Positions 53,952-64,000 of a stretch of DNA of 64,000 nucleotides are shown here, piece by piece. A model generated the notes under the pieces. It worked only from the letters and a program-made list of their open reading frames with translations, did not search any database and was not told where the DNA came from. Origin of the DNA: Takakia lepidozioides. Lineage: Eukaryota; Streptophyta; Takakiopsida; Takakiales; Takakiaceae. The translations under genes and the position numbers were made by a program. The stretch covers positions 55,366,001 through 55,430,000 of the forward strand of contig CM060733.1 in NCBI GenBank assembly GCA_030704615.1, given 5' to 3'. The first letter of the stretch is position 1. Each line of letters starts with the position of its first letter.

Positions 53952-56405
53952 ATGGCCGCTTTGTGTGTGAATCAGAGAGACCGATTGGTTCCGCTGCAGT
54001 TGAAGCAGCGGGTGCTGGATTCCAGTGCGTACAAGAGGGGGTCAGTGCGTGAGGGAGGAGAGCCGGGTGTGGTTGATAACAGCTCGGGTGGCTCCAGCCC
54101 TTGTAATAGCTGCTCAGCCTTGGGGAAAGGAGATGGAGAGGGTGGAGGGGATGTGACGGGGCCACTGAAGAAACAGACAGGGCCTGTCTCTGTGCTGGAT
54201 TTTGGAAGCCCGAAGTGGGCAATCAATGGCGTTGTGAGCCCAGTGTTCTCTCCTGGTGGGCCAAGCTATGGTTCCAGCCCCACCTTGCTGTCCTCGAACA
54301 GCGGTGGGGCGTGGCCGGTTATGCCCCACTCAAATGTCACGTCGAATCTCCAGTTCCCATCCGTGGGTGGATTTTCGACTTCATCTTGTAATTCGGGCGG
54401 CACTGTCTCTCTCCATGGTCAAGTTGTCACATGTCAAAAGCTTTCACCTTCCACTCTCTATCAAAGCCCGTCTGGGCAAGAGAATTCGGGCAAGTCTACT
54501 GCTGTGTGGGGCAAGATTGAAGAACCTCCCACGCAGCAGGAGCTGTCTGTGCAGGAAAATGCGCTGGGCACCGTTGGCTATGGGGGAGGCGAGAGAGAAA
54601 ATTTGGCACCTGGACAGCACACGATGGACGAGGCAACTGCTGCTGCGTGGCTTGACGGGATGGTGATAGAGTTGATGGAGGCCATGCCTGGCATACCCGT
54701 AGATCAGCTCTTGAGGAGTTTGTCTGAGGCATCCAACAACCAACTGGGGGTGGCCATAGATGCACGCCTCCGGTCCCTTTCGAGTTTGGGTGGGGGCCAC
54801 CAGCTCTACAACCTGCCACCCCCAGCAGCCATGACCAACACAGACAGTCGACCGGGCAAACGCATGCGGCCAACCTTTGAAAGTGGGCCGGGTGAAGTCC
54901 ACGATGAGTTGATGTTGCAAAGAGCCCGGGGTTTGCCTCCACGTTCACCTCTCAAACAATCCCATCAGACGGGGCCCTCATTGTGGCAACCTGACCGTGA
55001 ACAATGGTTGGGATCTCAAAAAGGGCCCCAGAATTCTCTTAAGCTTTCTCTTCAGCCGCTCATGGATGGAGGAGAAGGGGGGCAGAATACGCAGTTCACA
55101 ATCATGGAAGAGTTTCATGATATGCGTGTTAGAGATCTCGGTTTGTCACCATGTCAGCCTTCCCCTACTACGTCCTTTCCGATGCAGCAGTTTTCTCCCG
55201 GCCCTCTATCCCAAGTCTCAAGCCACCAAACGACTGAGACTCAGACAGGCGGGTGCGATTCAGGAGTGACTAATTCCAGTATCGAACAGATCACTGCCTC
55301 CAATGAAGAAGGGCTACAGCTCCTTGCCCTCCTCCTCCAGTGTGCTGAGGCTGTATCCGCGGACAATTTCGAGGAAGCTAATTTGATTCTTCCCCAATTG
55401 AACGAGCTGGCATCCCCATACGGATCTTCCATACACCGGGTGGCTGCCTATTTCGGTGAAGGTATGGCTGCTCGGCTAGTGAGTGCTTGCCTGGGTATGT
55501 TCGCACCGTTGCCAGGAATGCAGCTGGTAAGCAACCAAATTATTGTCTCCGCCTTCCAAGTCTTCAATGAGATCTGCCCTTTTGTGAAGTTTTCGCATTT
55601 TACTGCGAATCAGGTGATCCTGGACGCCTTTGAGGGAGAAGACTGTGTTCACATTATTGATATCGATATCATGCAAGGCTTACAGTGGCCTGCTCTCTTC
55701 CACATTCTTGCCTCAAGACCAGGAGGCCCACCACATATTCGAATCACTGGTCTTGGGACCTCTATGGAATCTCTGGAAGCAACGGGTAGAAGGTTGGCAG
55801 ATTTTGCACATAGTCTGGGACTTCCCTTTGAATACAACCCTGTGGCTGATAGAGTGGGCAATGTAAACCCGTCAATTCTTAAAGTGAGAGGAGGAGATGC
55901 TCTTGCTGTACACTGGATGCACCATTCTCTCTACGACATAACAGGGTCTGATCAACGGACGCTAAGCATACTTCGAGAGCTCTCACCCAAAGTGGTGACC
56001 ATGGTGGAACAAGATCTCAGCCACCGGGGCAGTTTTCTGAACCGATTTGTTGAGGCTCTCCACTACTACTCTGCCTTGTTTGATTCTCTGGGGGCTAGCT
56101 ACCCAGATGAAAGTCCAGAGCGACACATGGTTGAGCAACAGCTCCTCTCATGTGAGATTAAGAACATCTTGGCTGTTGGGGGGCCTGCGCGCACTGGGGA
56201 AGTGAAATTTGAGTACTGGAAAGATCATCTACAACAGGTTGGATTCAAGCCTGTCTCACTTAGTGGGAAACCCGCGACCCAGGCAGCTCTTCTTTTAGGG
56301 ATGTTCCCATGCGAAGGCTACACACTGGTGCAGCAAGAGGGGACATTGAAGCTTGGATGGAAAGATCTTTCTCTCTTCACTGCCTCTGCCTGGCGTTCCA
56401 GCTAG
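53952..56405 (+). CDS. SCR: SCARECROW-type GRAS transcription regulator
   Basis: Single-exon frame of 817 residues from ATG at 53952; the frame is open a little further upstream but only with a TTG. The N-terminal ~440 residues are Ser/Gly/Gln-rich and contain a segment [20 protein letters not shown] ... IDARLRSL (about residues 230-275) like the pre-GRAS helix of SCR proteins. The GRAS domain starts near residue 450: LHR I with [17 protein letters not shown], the VHIID box as [15 protein letters not shown] (565-579), LHR II, PFYRE (LPFEYNP), RVER ([18 protein letters not shown]) and SAW ending [14 protein letters not shown]. Blocks such as [40 protein letters not shown] and [11 protein letters not shown] are those of SCR rather than HAM/SCL6 or SHR. 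Known role of the family: with SHR it specifies ground tissue and asymmetric division. Flowering-plant SCR usually has an intron; this gene has none. Confidence 0.93.
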   Translation: MAALCVNQRDRLVPLQLKQRVLDSSAYKRGSVREGGEPGVVDNSSGGSSPCNSCSALGKGDGEGGGDVTGPLKKQTGPVSVLDFGSPKWAINGVVSPVFSPGGPSYGSSPTLLSSNSGGAWPVMPHSNVTSNLQFPSVGGFSTSSCNSGGTVSLHGQVVTCQKLSPSTLYQSPSGQENSGKSTAVWGKIEEPPTQQELSVQENALGTVGYGGGERENLAPGQHTMDEATAAAWLDGMVIELMEAMPGIPVDQLLRSLSEASNNQLGVAIDARLRSLSSLGGGHQLYNLPPPAAMTNTDSRPGKRMRPTFESGPGEVHDELMLQRARGLPPRSPLKQSHQTGPSLWQPDREQWLGSQKGPQNSLKLSLQPLMDGGEGGQNTQFTIMEEFHDMRVRDLGLSPCQPSPTTSFPMQQFSPGPLSQVSSHQTTETQTGGCDSGVTNSSIEQITASNEEGLQLLALLLQCAEAVSADNFEEANLILPQLNELASPYGSSIHRVAAYFGEGMAARLVSACLGMFAPLPGMQLVSNQIIVSAFQVFNEICPFVKFSHFTANQVILDAFEGEDCVHIIDIDIMQGLQWPALFHILASRPGGPPHIRITGLGTSMESLEATGRRLADFAHSLGLPFEYNPVADRVGNVNPSILKVRGGDALAVHWMHHSLYDITGSDQRTLSILRELSPKVVTMVEQDLSHRGSFLNRFVEALHYYSALFDSLGASYPDESPERHMVEQQLLSCEIKNILAVGGPARTGEVKFEYWKDHLQQVGFKPVSLSGKPATQAALLLGMFPCEGYTLVQQEGTLKLGWKDLSLFTASAWRSS

Positions 56406-57881
56406 TACCACTTGTACTACAAAACGTGAAATTTGGTGGGTGGGAGAGCAAGAGAGAGACACGTGAGGGGGAAAGAGCTCTAGACTGTAGCTATGAGGTC
56501 CCTTTATGTCTGTTCTGCTTGCTGCCCACTTGGATGCAGTGAGCAAGAGAGAGGGATACTTCATTAGTCACAAGATGCTTCCGGACCGCACTTTGGTAGG
56601 CACTCCGATGGGGCCCACACCCAGAATGGAGGAGATGTCAATATGACCTCCGGGACGATTGGACCAGTTTCTGGACTGGAGGGTTTAGGCATTCCTTCCA
56701 GAAGGTGGGAGAGGAGTAAAACTCTTAGAAGAGAAGGGCCACTGCTATGGCATCTCAGAACTTCCACTGCCTGTAAACAAGAGGGGAGACAAATGGAGTG
56801 GTGCACATTTCGCAGCTCACATCTCAACACATCACCATTCAAGCCAGGCTATTACCATAAACCTTAGAAAGCAGCATAAAACATGCCTTGGGTTGAAATT
56901 TTCACAAAGCATGCGCAGGCCAAAAATTGTTCATGTTGTTGTTTGATGCATTGGCACCCAACAATGAACTTGCCACACAGTCACCCCCAAGTTCTCCCAG
57001 GTATCATTGTGGATGAGAGTCTCCAATCCATAGAATTTTCATTAGCAGTACATATCAGGTAATTGTACAGGACACCAATCAATCTGGATGCAGATCGGCA
57101 TAGGTCACATGCATGCCTTGGTAGTTCTCTTCACGGAGTATTTCTTTGGAATATGTAGTTTACCAATGTTATACATGAAAACTTGTGGAGTGAGTACTGG
57201 CAATAGCAAGCTATCCACAATAATTGAACAATTTTCTATCTAGCTGCTTGAGGGAATGGAGTGAACATGACACATTTATGTGACTGAAGACCAATCTTTA
57301 AGACAGTGGGTAGATTTTGGAAAGTGGAAGAGAATGTACTCACAATGGGTAGAGGAGAGCAAGAAACAGTGAGAATAAATGTACTCATGCTGTTCCCTGC
57401 AAATGCCATTGCGCAAGAGAGGGAGAGAGAGAGAGAGAGAGCTTTCCACATTTGGTTGCAGTGCCAGGAAGAGGCAAAAGGACACATATCACCTCTCAAC
57501 TTCAAGCCTACAGCAATGCATCACAGGACCAGCACATGCCAAGACATACTAAGTTAACATACGACTCGCAAGCTGATTTGTTGTACTTTATTAAATTTTC
57601 CACCTTGGCTTAAGTCCTGGATTACATTGAAGATATTTCTCTCATCTGAACAAAATTACTTTTTTCTTAAAAATAAGATCCTGCATTTTGAGACTCCAAG
57701 GAAACACAAAAACACATTCCAGTTCCACCCCATGTTCTTGCTGACCAAGGTGAATGAATTTAAGAGTCCCAAAAAACCTCCCTCCTAAGTTCATAAACAT
57801 TTGATCTTGCAACACCAAAACTGGCACTGTTAACAAGAGAGAGTGGGAGAGATGCTATCAGTGGCTTCATGAGCCAGACAC
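56406..57881. other. SCR 3' region and intergenic spacer
   Basis: No gene recognised. It should contain the SCR 3' UTR and, toward 57881, the 3' UTR of the convergent U2B''-like gene. A (GA)n tract lies at about 57417-57441. Confidence 0.5.
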
Positions 57882-60332
57882 CTACTTCTTTGCATACGAA
57901 ACCTGCATGGCATGACTGGGTGTGATCTTGAAGTTTTGCAGGGCAGAAAGGGCAACCGACGACTGCATATCCTCCCCAAACTCAACAAATGCAATCCCAG
58001 GTTTTGCCTCTATCATGCGAACCTCCTTGAAGCCCGGAAACTGCTGGAAGAGCATCTGGATTGCCAAGTTGGTAGCCTCATGTGGCAGATTCTGCACAAA
58101 GAGGATGCTATTCGGAGGGGCTGGTGCCTCTGGCACTACTGGCCTGGGTGGCTGATATTGCTGTGGCTGAGAAGCCTGCACATTGCAAGCATTCAGTTGG
58201 CATGCCTAGGACAAACTTTACAGAAACAGAAACCACTGATAATGGATTTTTGTGAAACAATGGGGAAGCTAACTGATATTTCACCTGAGAGGAAACAGCA
58301 ACAATATAATATGATTCATGATGTTCGAGGTGCAGTTGTCAAAGAACATAGGAGTGCAATTACTCACAGGAGGAACTACACCATATGGTGGTGGGTAGGC
58401 GGCCGCAGGAGCTGTCGTGGCTGGTGCATCAGCTTGCTGCTCCCGCCGTTTTCTCTCAGCTGCCAGGCATGGACACGCACATACAGACACATATCAGAAG
58501 TTATGGTTGTAGAGAAAAACCAAAAAGCTAGGACAAAGTCTCCTAGTTAGATTTAAAGTCTCCTACCAAGACCAGGTAGACTTTGGCGAGGAACTGCACA
58601 ATCGAGCTTAACTTCCTTGAAGGCTTTATCAGTGTCAACAGTAAGGGCTCCCTCCGTAGGCATGTAGACACATCCCACAAAGAGATAACTTCAAGAAGGG
58701 CTTGTTACCTTTCTCTTCTTGCTTCTTCCGTTTTTCTTTGGGGACATAGGTTCCATCTGCTTTGGTTATTGCGTCAGACACCGTCTTGGCATATTGTATT
58801 CTCTGTTCACAATACCAGCCACAGTCGTCAATCCACATCCTTGCTTAAACATTGCTGAGATACTCATTGTCTGTGGTTTTCACGTGTTTACAGCAGACAG
58901 GAAATGAAATTGATGTGACCTGAAATCCATATCTGGAACCTACAAAATGCCTACAAAAGACAATTCACATGGCCCCACTCACCATGACAATACATACCAT
59001 CCACAGGAACTGACACTTCATCCACAAGCAGATATCTTATCTATTTTGAGATGAGGCCAAAAGTTCATCACAAGTACCCACCATGGATTTGTCATAGAAA
59101 GGAAAACCCTGCATTTGACGGAGCGCATTTGTAGCCGCAGTGACATCATCAAATACCACCCATGCCTGTCCCCGAAGCTTCAAAGTCTTACAGGCCACAA
59201 TGTCCAAAATCTTGCCAAACTGGGAGAATACTGCATAGAGTGATTTCTTCAGCTCTGCCCATACAAAACCACAACCAATAAATTATAGAGATATTTGAGA
59301 GAAGGCAGCAAGCAATGACATCTTCTTGTTCAGCTTGACCTGGCAGGGTTTTACAGAATCATGTTGAAAATGTCAAAACCAACCCCTTCACTCTCACCTT
59401 TATTTCATTTTTATAGCTGAGCCAAGGATTGGGGTACTACAAAGGTCAAACAAGACTCCCTGCCCTGACATCCCTGCCCTGTCAAGTTGCTGTATACCTG
59501 TCACTGACTGTCTTCAACAATTAGGGCAAATATGCCATCATGCTGAGAGAGGCAGATAATGCTCTAATCTTTCCTAGAAGGAAAGACCTCACACTCATCC
59601 TTTCAGAAGAGCAAGAGAATGACTAACACGCTCAGAATATACCCACGCCACACACAATATCAGACAAGCCTAAAGTTCAGTACACTTCAAGTCGCCTGCA
59701 CCAGGACACTTAAGTGCATGTGCTATGTGCAGAACTCTAGGGTTCTCCTTGCTTCATGGAAATTTAATAATTACAGCTTTCCATTCCTCACTTACACGAC
59801 AGCATATGCGGGAATGGAGGTTTCTTGTCTTGGGGAAGATACCCTTGACATCCTCTTACTCTTTTCTTCTGTGTATTTGTAATCCTTCATTTGTGTTCAA
59901 AACAATCTTCTAAAAGGAACAACGGCAATAACATTTACTCACGAACACATTGAAACCACACTACTTGTTTTTGAGGTTTAATGTTTTCATCCTCGACATA
60001 CACTACAACAGCAGCTCAATAACTGAAGCCAAGCCACCTTTTCATGATCGCAATGATTCTCGGAGTGAAAAAGGCACCAGTGACATTTCAAGTGCTACTT
60101 GTAACCTAATCAACGCAGCTGCAGAGCTTCCAAGGAACCAGAAAGAGCAGCGCAGTTCAAGACTTTTAAAACCCCACATACACGTAACTAGGTCCAAGAG
60201 GCGTTGTTCCAGCAGTAAGTAGCAAGGACAAGGAGCCACATAAATGCAGAAACACATACCTTCCTTCTTGATTTTTTCATTGAGATTATTGATGTAGATG
60301 GTCCGGTTCGGTGGCGTGTCCGCATGCATCAT
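57882..60332 (-). CDS. U2B''/U1A-family spliceosomal snRNP protein
   Basis: Five exons on the minus strand: 60332-60260, 59254-59082, 58802-58709, 58459-58368 and 58175-57882, all with GT-AG introns and consistent phase (about 241 residues from the ATG at 60332; an in-frame ATG at 60341 would add three). RRM1 spans exons 1-3 with RNP2 [20 protein letters not shown] and RNP1 [11 protein letters not shown] Lys/Glu-rich then Ala/Pro-rich linker follows ([19 protein letters not shown]). RRM2 fills exon 5 with [12 protein letters not shown] and KPGIAFVEF, ending in YAKK. The start ADTPPN and IKKEELKKSLY resemble U2B''; RRM2 is common to U1A and U2B''. It binds U2 (or U1) snRNA stem-loops in the spliceosome. 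Confidence 0.92.
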
Positions 60333-60818
60333 CGTGCCCATGCCTTCCGCCTTCTTCCCCTCCTTATTGCAACCACCCACTCTCTATATCGTCCTCCCTC
60401 GTCTCTCTCGCTCGCTGGGCCGCGCTCCGCTTGCCTGCCAAGGAGGCTGCCCTGCAAGACTTGCTCTCACACAAACTAAGCACGGAACTCTCAAACTAAA
60501 GGCTAAGTTTAGAACTTAGCCTCTAAACTTAGCCTCTATTGGACGAAGAGAAACGTACGTCCATTTTTCGTTGGACAAATTCTTCAGACAAACTATCTCG
60601 ACGACTTACACCGACGAGATATTTGGACGAGGCTGTGCTGGACGACAAGATGTGGACGTAGAGTGGGTTCTGCGTTCGGTAAGCAGCTGCTCCCAGCATT
60701 CTGCGAGGACGAGAAAGAGAAGGGGATTGCTAAGTAAGAGCTTTTAGAGCTTTTAGAGCTTTTTGTTGTTGGCAGCTCAGTGTTTGTGTGTGTGTGTGAG
60801 GGAGAGAGAGGAGCACAC
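60333..60818. promoter_or_regulatory. Divergent promoter region between U2B''-like and PDF1B genes
   Basis: The start codons of the two host genes are about 490 bases apart and point away from each other, so their promoters and 5' leaders share this spacer. A GT/GA simple repeat (60782-60811) lies just upstream of the PDF1B ATG. AACTAAAGGCTAAGTTTAGAACTTAGCCTCTAAACTTAGCC near 60494-60534 contains inverted CTAAGTTTAGA-type repeats. No TATA box stands out. Confidence 0.5.
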
Positions 60819-62985
60819 ATGCAGGCAAAAATTGGTGGGTCGTTGCGGTCCTGGTTATCCATGGCACCGAACCTTTCGCTTTCCTCGCAGTCCTTCGGTT
60901 GTCCTTATTACAGAATTTGCTTCAGTAGTGGGCGGGTAGCAGGGATTTCTAGAACTCATATTACCTGTTGTTACGGCGACATCAGATGGAGGGGCCTCCA
61001 AGAGGAAAGGGCGGAGAAATACGGATTTAGAAGACACAAATTATGGCGGAATAGAGAGGGAGGGAGTGATTTAGGTATTGGGAGCGAGAGAGGAGCGAGG
61101 AGGGAGCTAACTACTGTGGCGGCAAAGCGTGGGTTTCTTACAGAGCTCCAGAGCCTCAAAGACGAAGCGAATGCTGGTGCGTTTCATTAGTTTGAGTTGT
61201 AGCTTGCTGATTAGATGGTAAGATTGTGTTCATATTTGTTACAGGGATTCAATGCTGTGAGGTACAAGGGCAGGTTCCAAGTCTGGTTTGAGCTGGAGGG
61301 GTGAGAAATCTAATCTCAAAACGAGAATGCCTGGTGAGGGTTGCTTAGCGGAGTGGGCTGTGCCTCTACAGCTGAAATGTCTGTTTACCTTCTTGCAGAA
61401 AAAATTGACGGAAGGTTCTTATCAATTTATTTGTTGTGGCGTCGAATTGGTATTAATCAGAGAAAGAGCTAAATGTTGTATGCTTTTGCACTGTGTAGCT
61501 GGTCCTCTTGAGTTTGAATCGCCGCTGCAGATAGTGTTGTATCCTGATCCAAGGTTGCGGGCTAAGAACAAGAGTATCAATGTTTTTGATCAGAAACTCC
61601 AGCAGCTTGTTCAAGAGATGTTTGATCTTATGTATAAGTAAGTGTCGCCCCACATTTGTCTTTTGAACCTTCCCGACCGTTTAGGAGGAACCTGTAAGGG
61701 TATTCCAGATGTGTCAATGTTTTTCATTAGTATGCGGTTTGGAGGTATCTTCACTCGTGTAATTTATGGACTGCATTCCCAAACATTTGTTCCACACATA
61801 GGTGGTATTGTGGTATGAATGGGGGCTGGCGATTTTGGTTTGGTTGGTGCAGGACAGATGGAGTGGGGTTATCGGCTCCACAAGTAGGAGTTAATGTGAG
61901 GCTTATGGTCTACAACCCAGTCGGAGAAAGGGGAAAAGGAGAAGAATTTGTCCTAGTAAACCCTCGCATTGTTAAGTATGGAAAAAATCGAGATGTGTTC
62001 ACAGAAGGTTGCCTGTCATTCCCCAGGATTGAAGCAGATGTTGAGGTGCGCTTCGCCATTTCTACATTTGGTCGCCTGTTCCTTGGGTTTGGTCAGTTCC
62101 ATAGGCAAAGTTCTTACTGGACAGTCTTTTCTGAACATCACCTGGATATTTACCCCAGGTCGTTCCTGAGCCTGCTAGCTGTATAGAGATGTCTGATGAA
62201 TGAGTGTGGTGGATTCCTATTCACAGAGGCCGCTATCAGTGAGGGTGGATGCGCAAGACATCAAGGGAAAGAAGTTCAGCATAAACTTGAAGGAGTGGCA
62301 AGCCAGGATCTTCCAGCATGAGTATGACCATCTTGAGGTATGGTCCTCATTTGCTCAGTGCTTCTGATTTGCAGGGCATGGTTTTCATAGCAGTTTTAGG
62401 CTTTTGCATTTGTTCTCAAGTCAGGAGCTATTCTCATGCCTATGTGATGGCAGGGCACATTGTATTTTGATCGGATGACCCCTGAAGTTCTGGACACCAT
62501 TTGTGCTGACCTTCAAGTAATTCTTCCGATCCATCCTTACTGCATATGTTATACGAAGACTCTGGTGTTCACTGAGCTGTCGATTTGAGGTGATTGAGGG
62601 TTAATCTCGGTTGACTGGTACTTGGAAGTCTCTTCTCCAGAGTGACTGCCAGTGGGGCTGTGCCAGTAGGAAGGGTCGGGAAGGGTCAGCGGGTGACAGT
62701 GGATACATTAGGAGAGAAAAACACAAATGCAAGTAGGTTACCTGTTTTTGTACCGAAACAGGGTTGCCAACCACAGAGTTTTGATTAGGTTGTCTACAAG
62801 AAAGAAATTTTACATGTATTTCCGGCATTTGAGTTTTCTTCTCTGGTACTTTCGTTCTGGAAGATGTGAATAATAACAAGGTCCTTTGTGGATGCGTTGC
62901 TTTTCAGAAGCTGGAAGATGCATATGAACAACATACTGGCCTTCCTGCCCCCGAGAAAATCAACAACAAACAAAATCAAATCTGA
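60819..62985 (+). CDS. PDF1B: Peptide deformylase, organellar (PDF1B type)
   Basis: Six exons: 60819-61176, 61499-61637, 61853-62045, 62227-62337, 62454-62516 and 62908-62985, all GT-AG and in phase (942 nt, 313 residues). Exon 1 is a Ser/Arg-rich leader of about 110 residues, fitting a plastid/mitochondrial transit peptide. The catalytic domain starts with PLQIVLYPDPRLRAKNK and has motif 1 GVGLSAPQVG, motif 2 EGCLSFP (metal-binding Cys) and motif 3 QHEYDHLEG (two His ligands and the catalytic Glu), split between exons 4 and 5 right after HLE. The tail LEDAYEQHTGLPAP is typical of PDF1B. It removes the N-formyl group from nascent organelle-encoded proteins. The ATG at 60819 is preferred; a second in-frame Met at about 60861 would shorten the transit peptide. 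Confidence 0.94.
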
Positions 62986-64000
62986 TATGTTCTCCCTCAC
63001 AACTACAAATCTATTTAGAGTTTGAGGGGGGATTGATTAGTTCTAAAAGAAGCAGTTCATATGCCATGTAGCTATGGCTACTCCCTGGCTTGCAGGGCTT
63101 TTGGTGAGTTTGGTAAGCTTCTGTTTCTCATTAGTTAACTTCACAGTTTGAGTATTTCTAGGTGTGATGTGTTGGCATGGAAAAAACTCTTTTGACTTGG
63201 TCTCATCTAATAAACCTTCAGTTTGAGGGTTTCTGTTCAGTGATGCTAGAAGCTGCATCTTGGAAGCCTGTGGGACAGTTGCCATTGTCATCCAATGCCC
63301 CAGCATCGCGGTAGTTACATCTTTGACAGGCAATTTGTCACAAAAATTCAACAAAGATCTTGACAAATCACAATCCTTCACATTGGCCTAACATTTTGTG
63401 TAAAAATCAGTGTACATTGTCCTATTAGACTCCAGATCATGGGGGTGAATCTTCATCACTGATCACATTCCCTACTCTTGGTCTGCTTTCCTCACAACTG
63501 CACTACAGTGAGAAGTTCAAAAGTCCGAGAGTTCATCCATTCTTACCAAATAACCAAATACTCGCAGCTTTTTGGTTTTTGAACTATGGCTAGTGGCAAT
63601 AGAAGGTTGTAGTCCGTCCCCTTCTTAAAGAAAAAGAAAGAAATTTTGCAGTCATCATTCTGATTGTATCTGGGGTCTGTGGTAGTGGTCTTATTCCAGT
63701 AAGGTCCCAGCCGATAGACTAATAATAAGATTACATGGCTGGAAGATGAGGACAAGCAGACCTTGTCTTCCACACACGTTTTCAGGTTTAGCAAGAACAT
63801 ACCCCAGAAAAACAACTTGCAATAAGAAATATGGACCAGAAAGATGAGAGGTGGGGAACCCAGCCGAGGAGTGGCTATGGTGGGCCCCGGTTCCTCGGCC
63901 AGACACCACAAAACACAGACAGAAGAATTACGCTTTTACAGAGATTAGAGTCAGATAGTGTTCCATTCTTCGAAACTGCAACTGAAGTCCTCTCTCACAA
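62986..64000. other. Downstream of PDF1B; nothing recognised
   Basis: About 1 kb with only short frames. It begins with the PDF1B 3' UTR. I see no exon, RNA gene or repeat that I could support. Confidence 0.5.

Noticed and set aside
53952-56405. HAM/SCL6 (miR171-regulated) GRAS gene
   Set aside because: GRAS blocks ([34 protein letters not shown]) are those of SCR, and no miR171-type ILARLN target segment is present.
57236-57557. Small open frames around the GA repeat downstream of SCR
   Set aside because: They are low complexity, have no splice or domain support, and lie in the convergent 3' regions.

Overview
The window is nuclear DNA of a land plant. The host genes at the right end have GT-AG introns and plant-type products: a SCARECROW-type GRAS regulator, a U2B''/U1A-type spliceosomal protein and an organellar peptide deformylase. 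The repeat content (a PHD-bearing Ty3/gypsy element, a Plavaka-like transposase, a MULE-like transposase) would fit a repeat-rich non-seed plant, but the species cannot be fixed from the sequence alone.

Bases 1 to about 40,400 are a stack of nested mobile elements. The outermost layer is a plus-strand gene (copy A) of a DNA-element family that joins a ParB/sulfiredoxin-like domain to a beta-class DNA amino-methyltransferase-like domain. Its first exon ends at 1088 and the next begins at 36191, so about 35 kb sits in one intron. That intron was entered by a minus-strand Ty3/gypsy retrotransposon (copy 1: 1152-7452 plus 31021-36131). The retrotransposon is itself split between protease and gag by a second insertion (7453-31020). 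This insertion holds a second, truncated copy of the same retrotransposon (copy 2, 8312 to about 17392) and a second member of the ParB/methyltransferase family (copy B, minus strand, 20515-25618). Copy B lies back to back with a MULE-like transposase gene (27.7-31.0 kb), across an array of about 30 copies of a 22-bp palindrome.

The retrotransposon reads gag - protease - cytosine-C5 methyltransferase (DNMT3/DRM-like, canonical motif order) - reverse transcriptase - RNase H - integrase - PHD finger. It could therefore in principle read histone tails and write DNA methylation. Copy 2 keeps the methyltransferase catalytic motifs; copy 1 has lost the ENV glutamate. The DNA element also carries a methyltransferase-like domain of unrelated class, whose DPPY motif is degenerate in both copies. 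Two independent lineages of methyltransferase-bearing element are thus nested in each other.

From 40.4 to 50.4 kb the DNA is AT-richer and holds a fragment of a class III HD-ZIP gene with a degraded miR165/166 site region, an unidentified three-exon gene, and a decayed Plavaka-like transposase gene, all on the minus strand. From 50.4 to 53.7 kb I see nothing coding. From 53.9 kb on are three apparently intact host genes: SCR (single exon, plus), U2B''-like (five exons, minus) and PDF1B (six exons, plus). The last two are divergent and share a compact promoter region.
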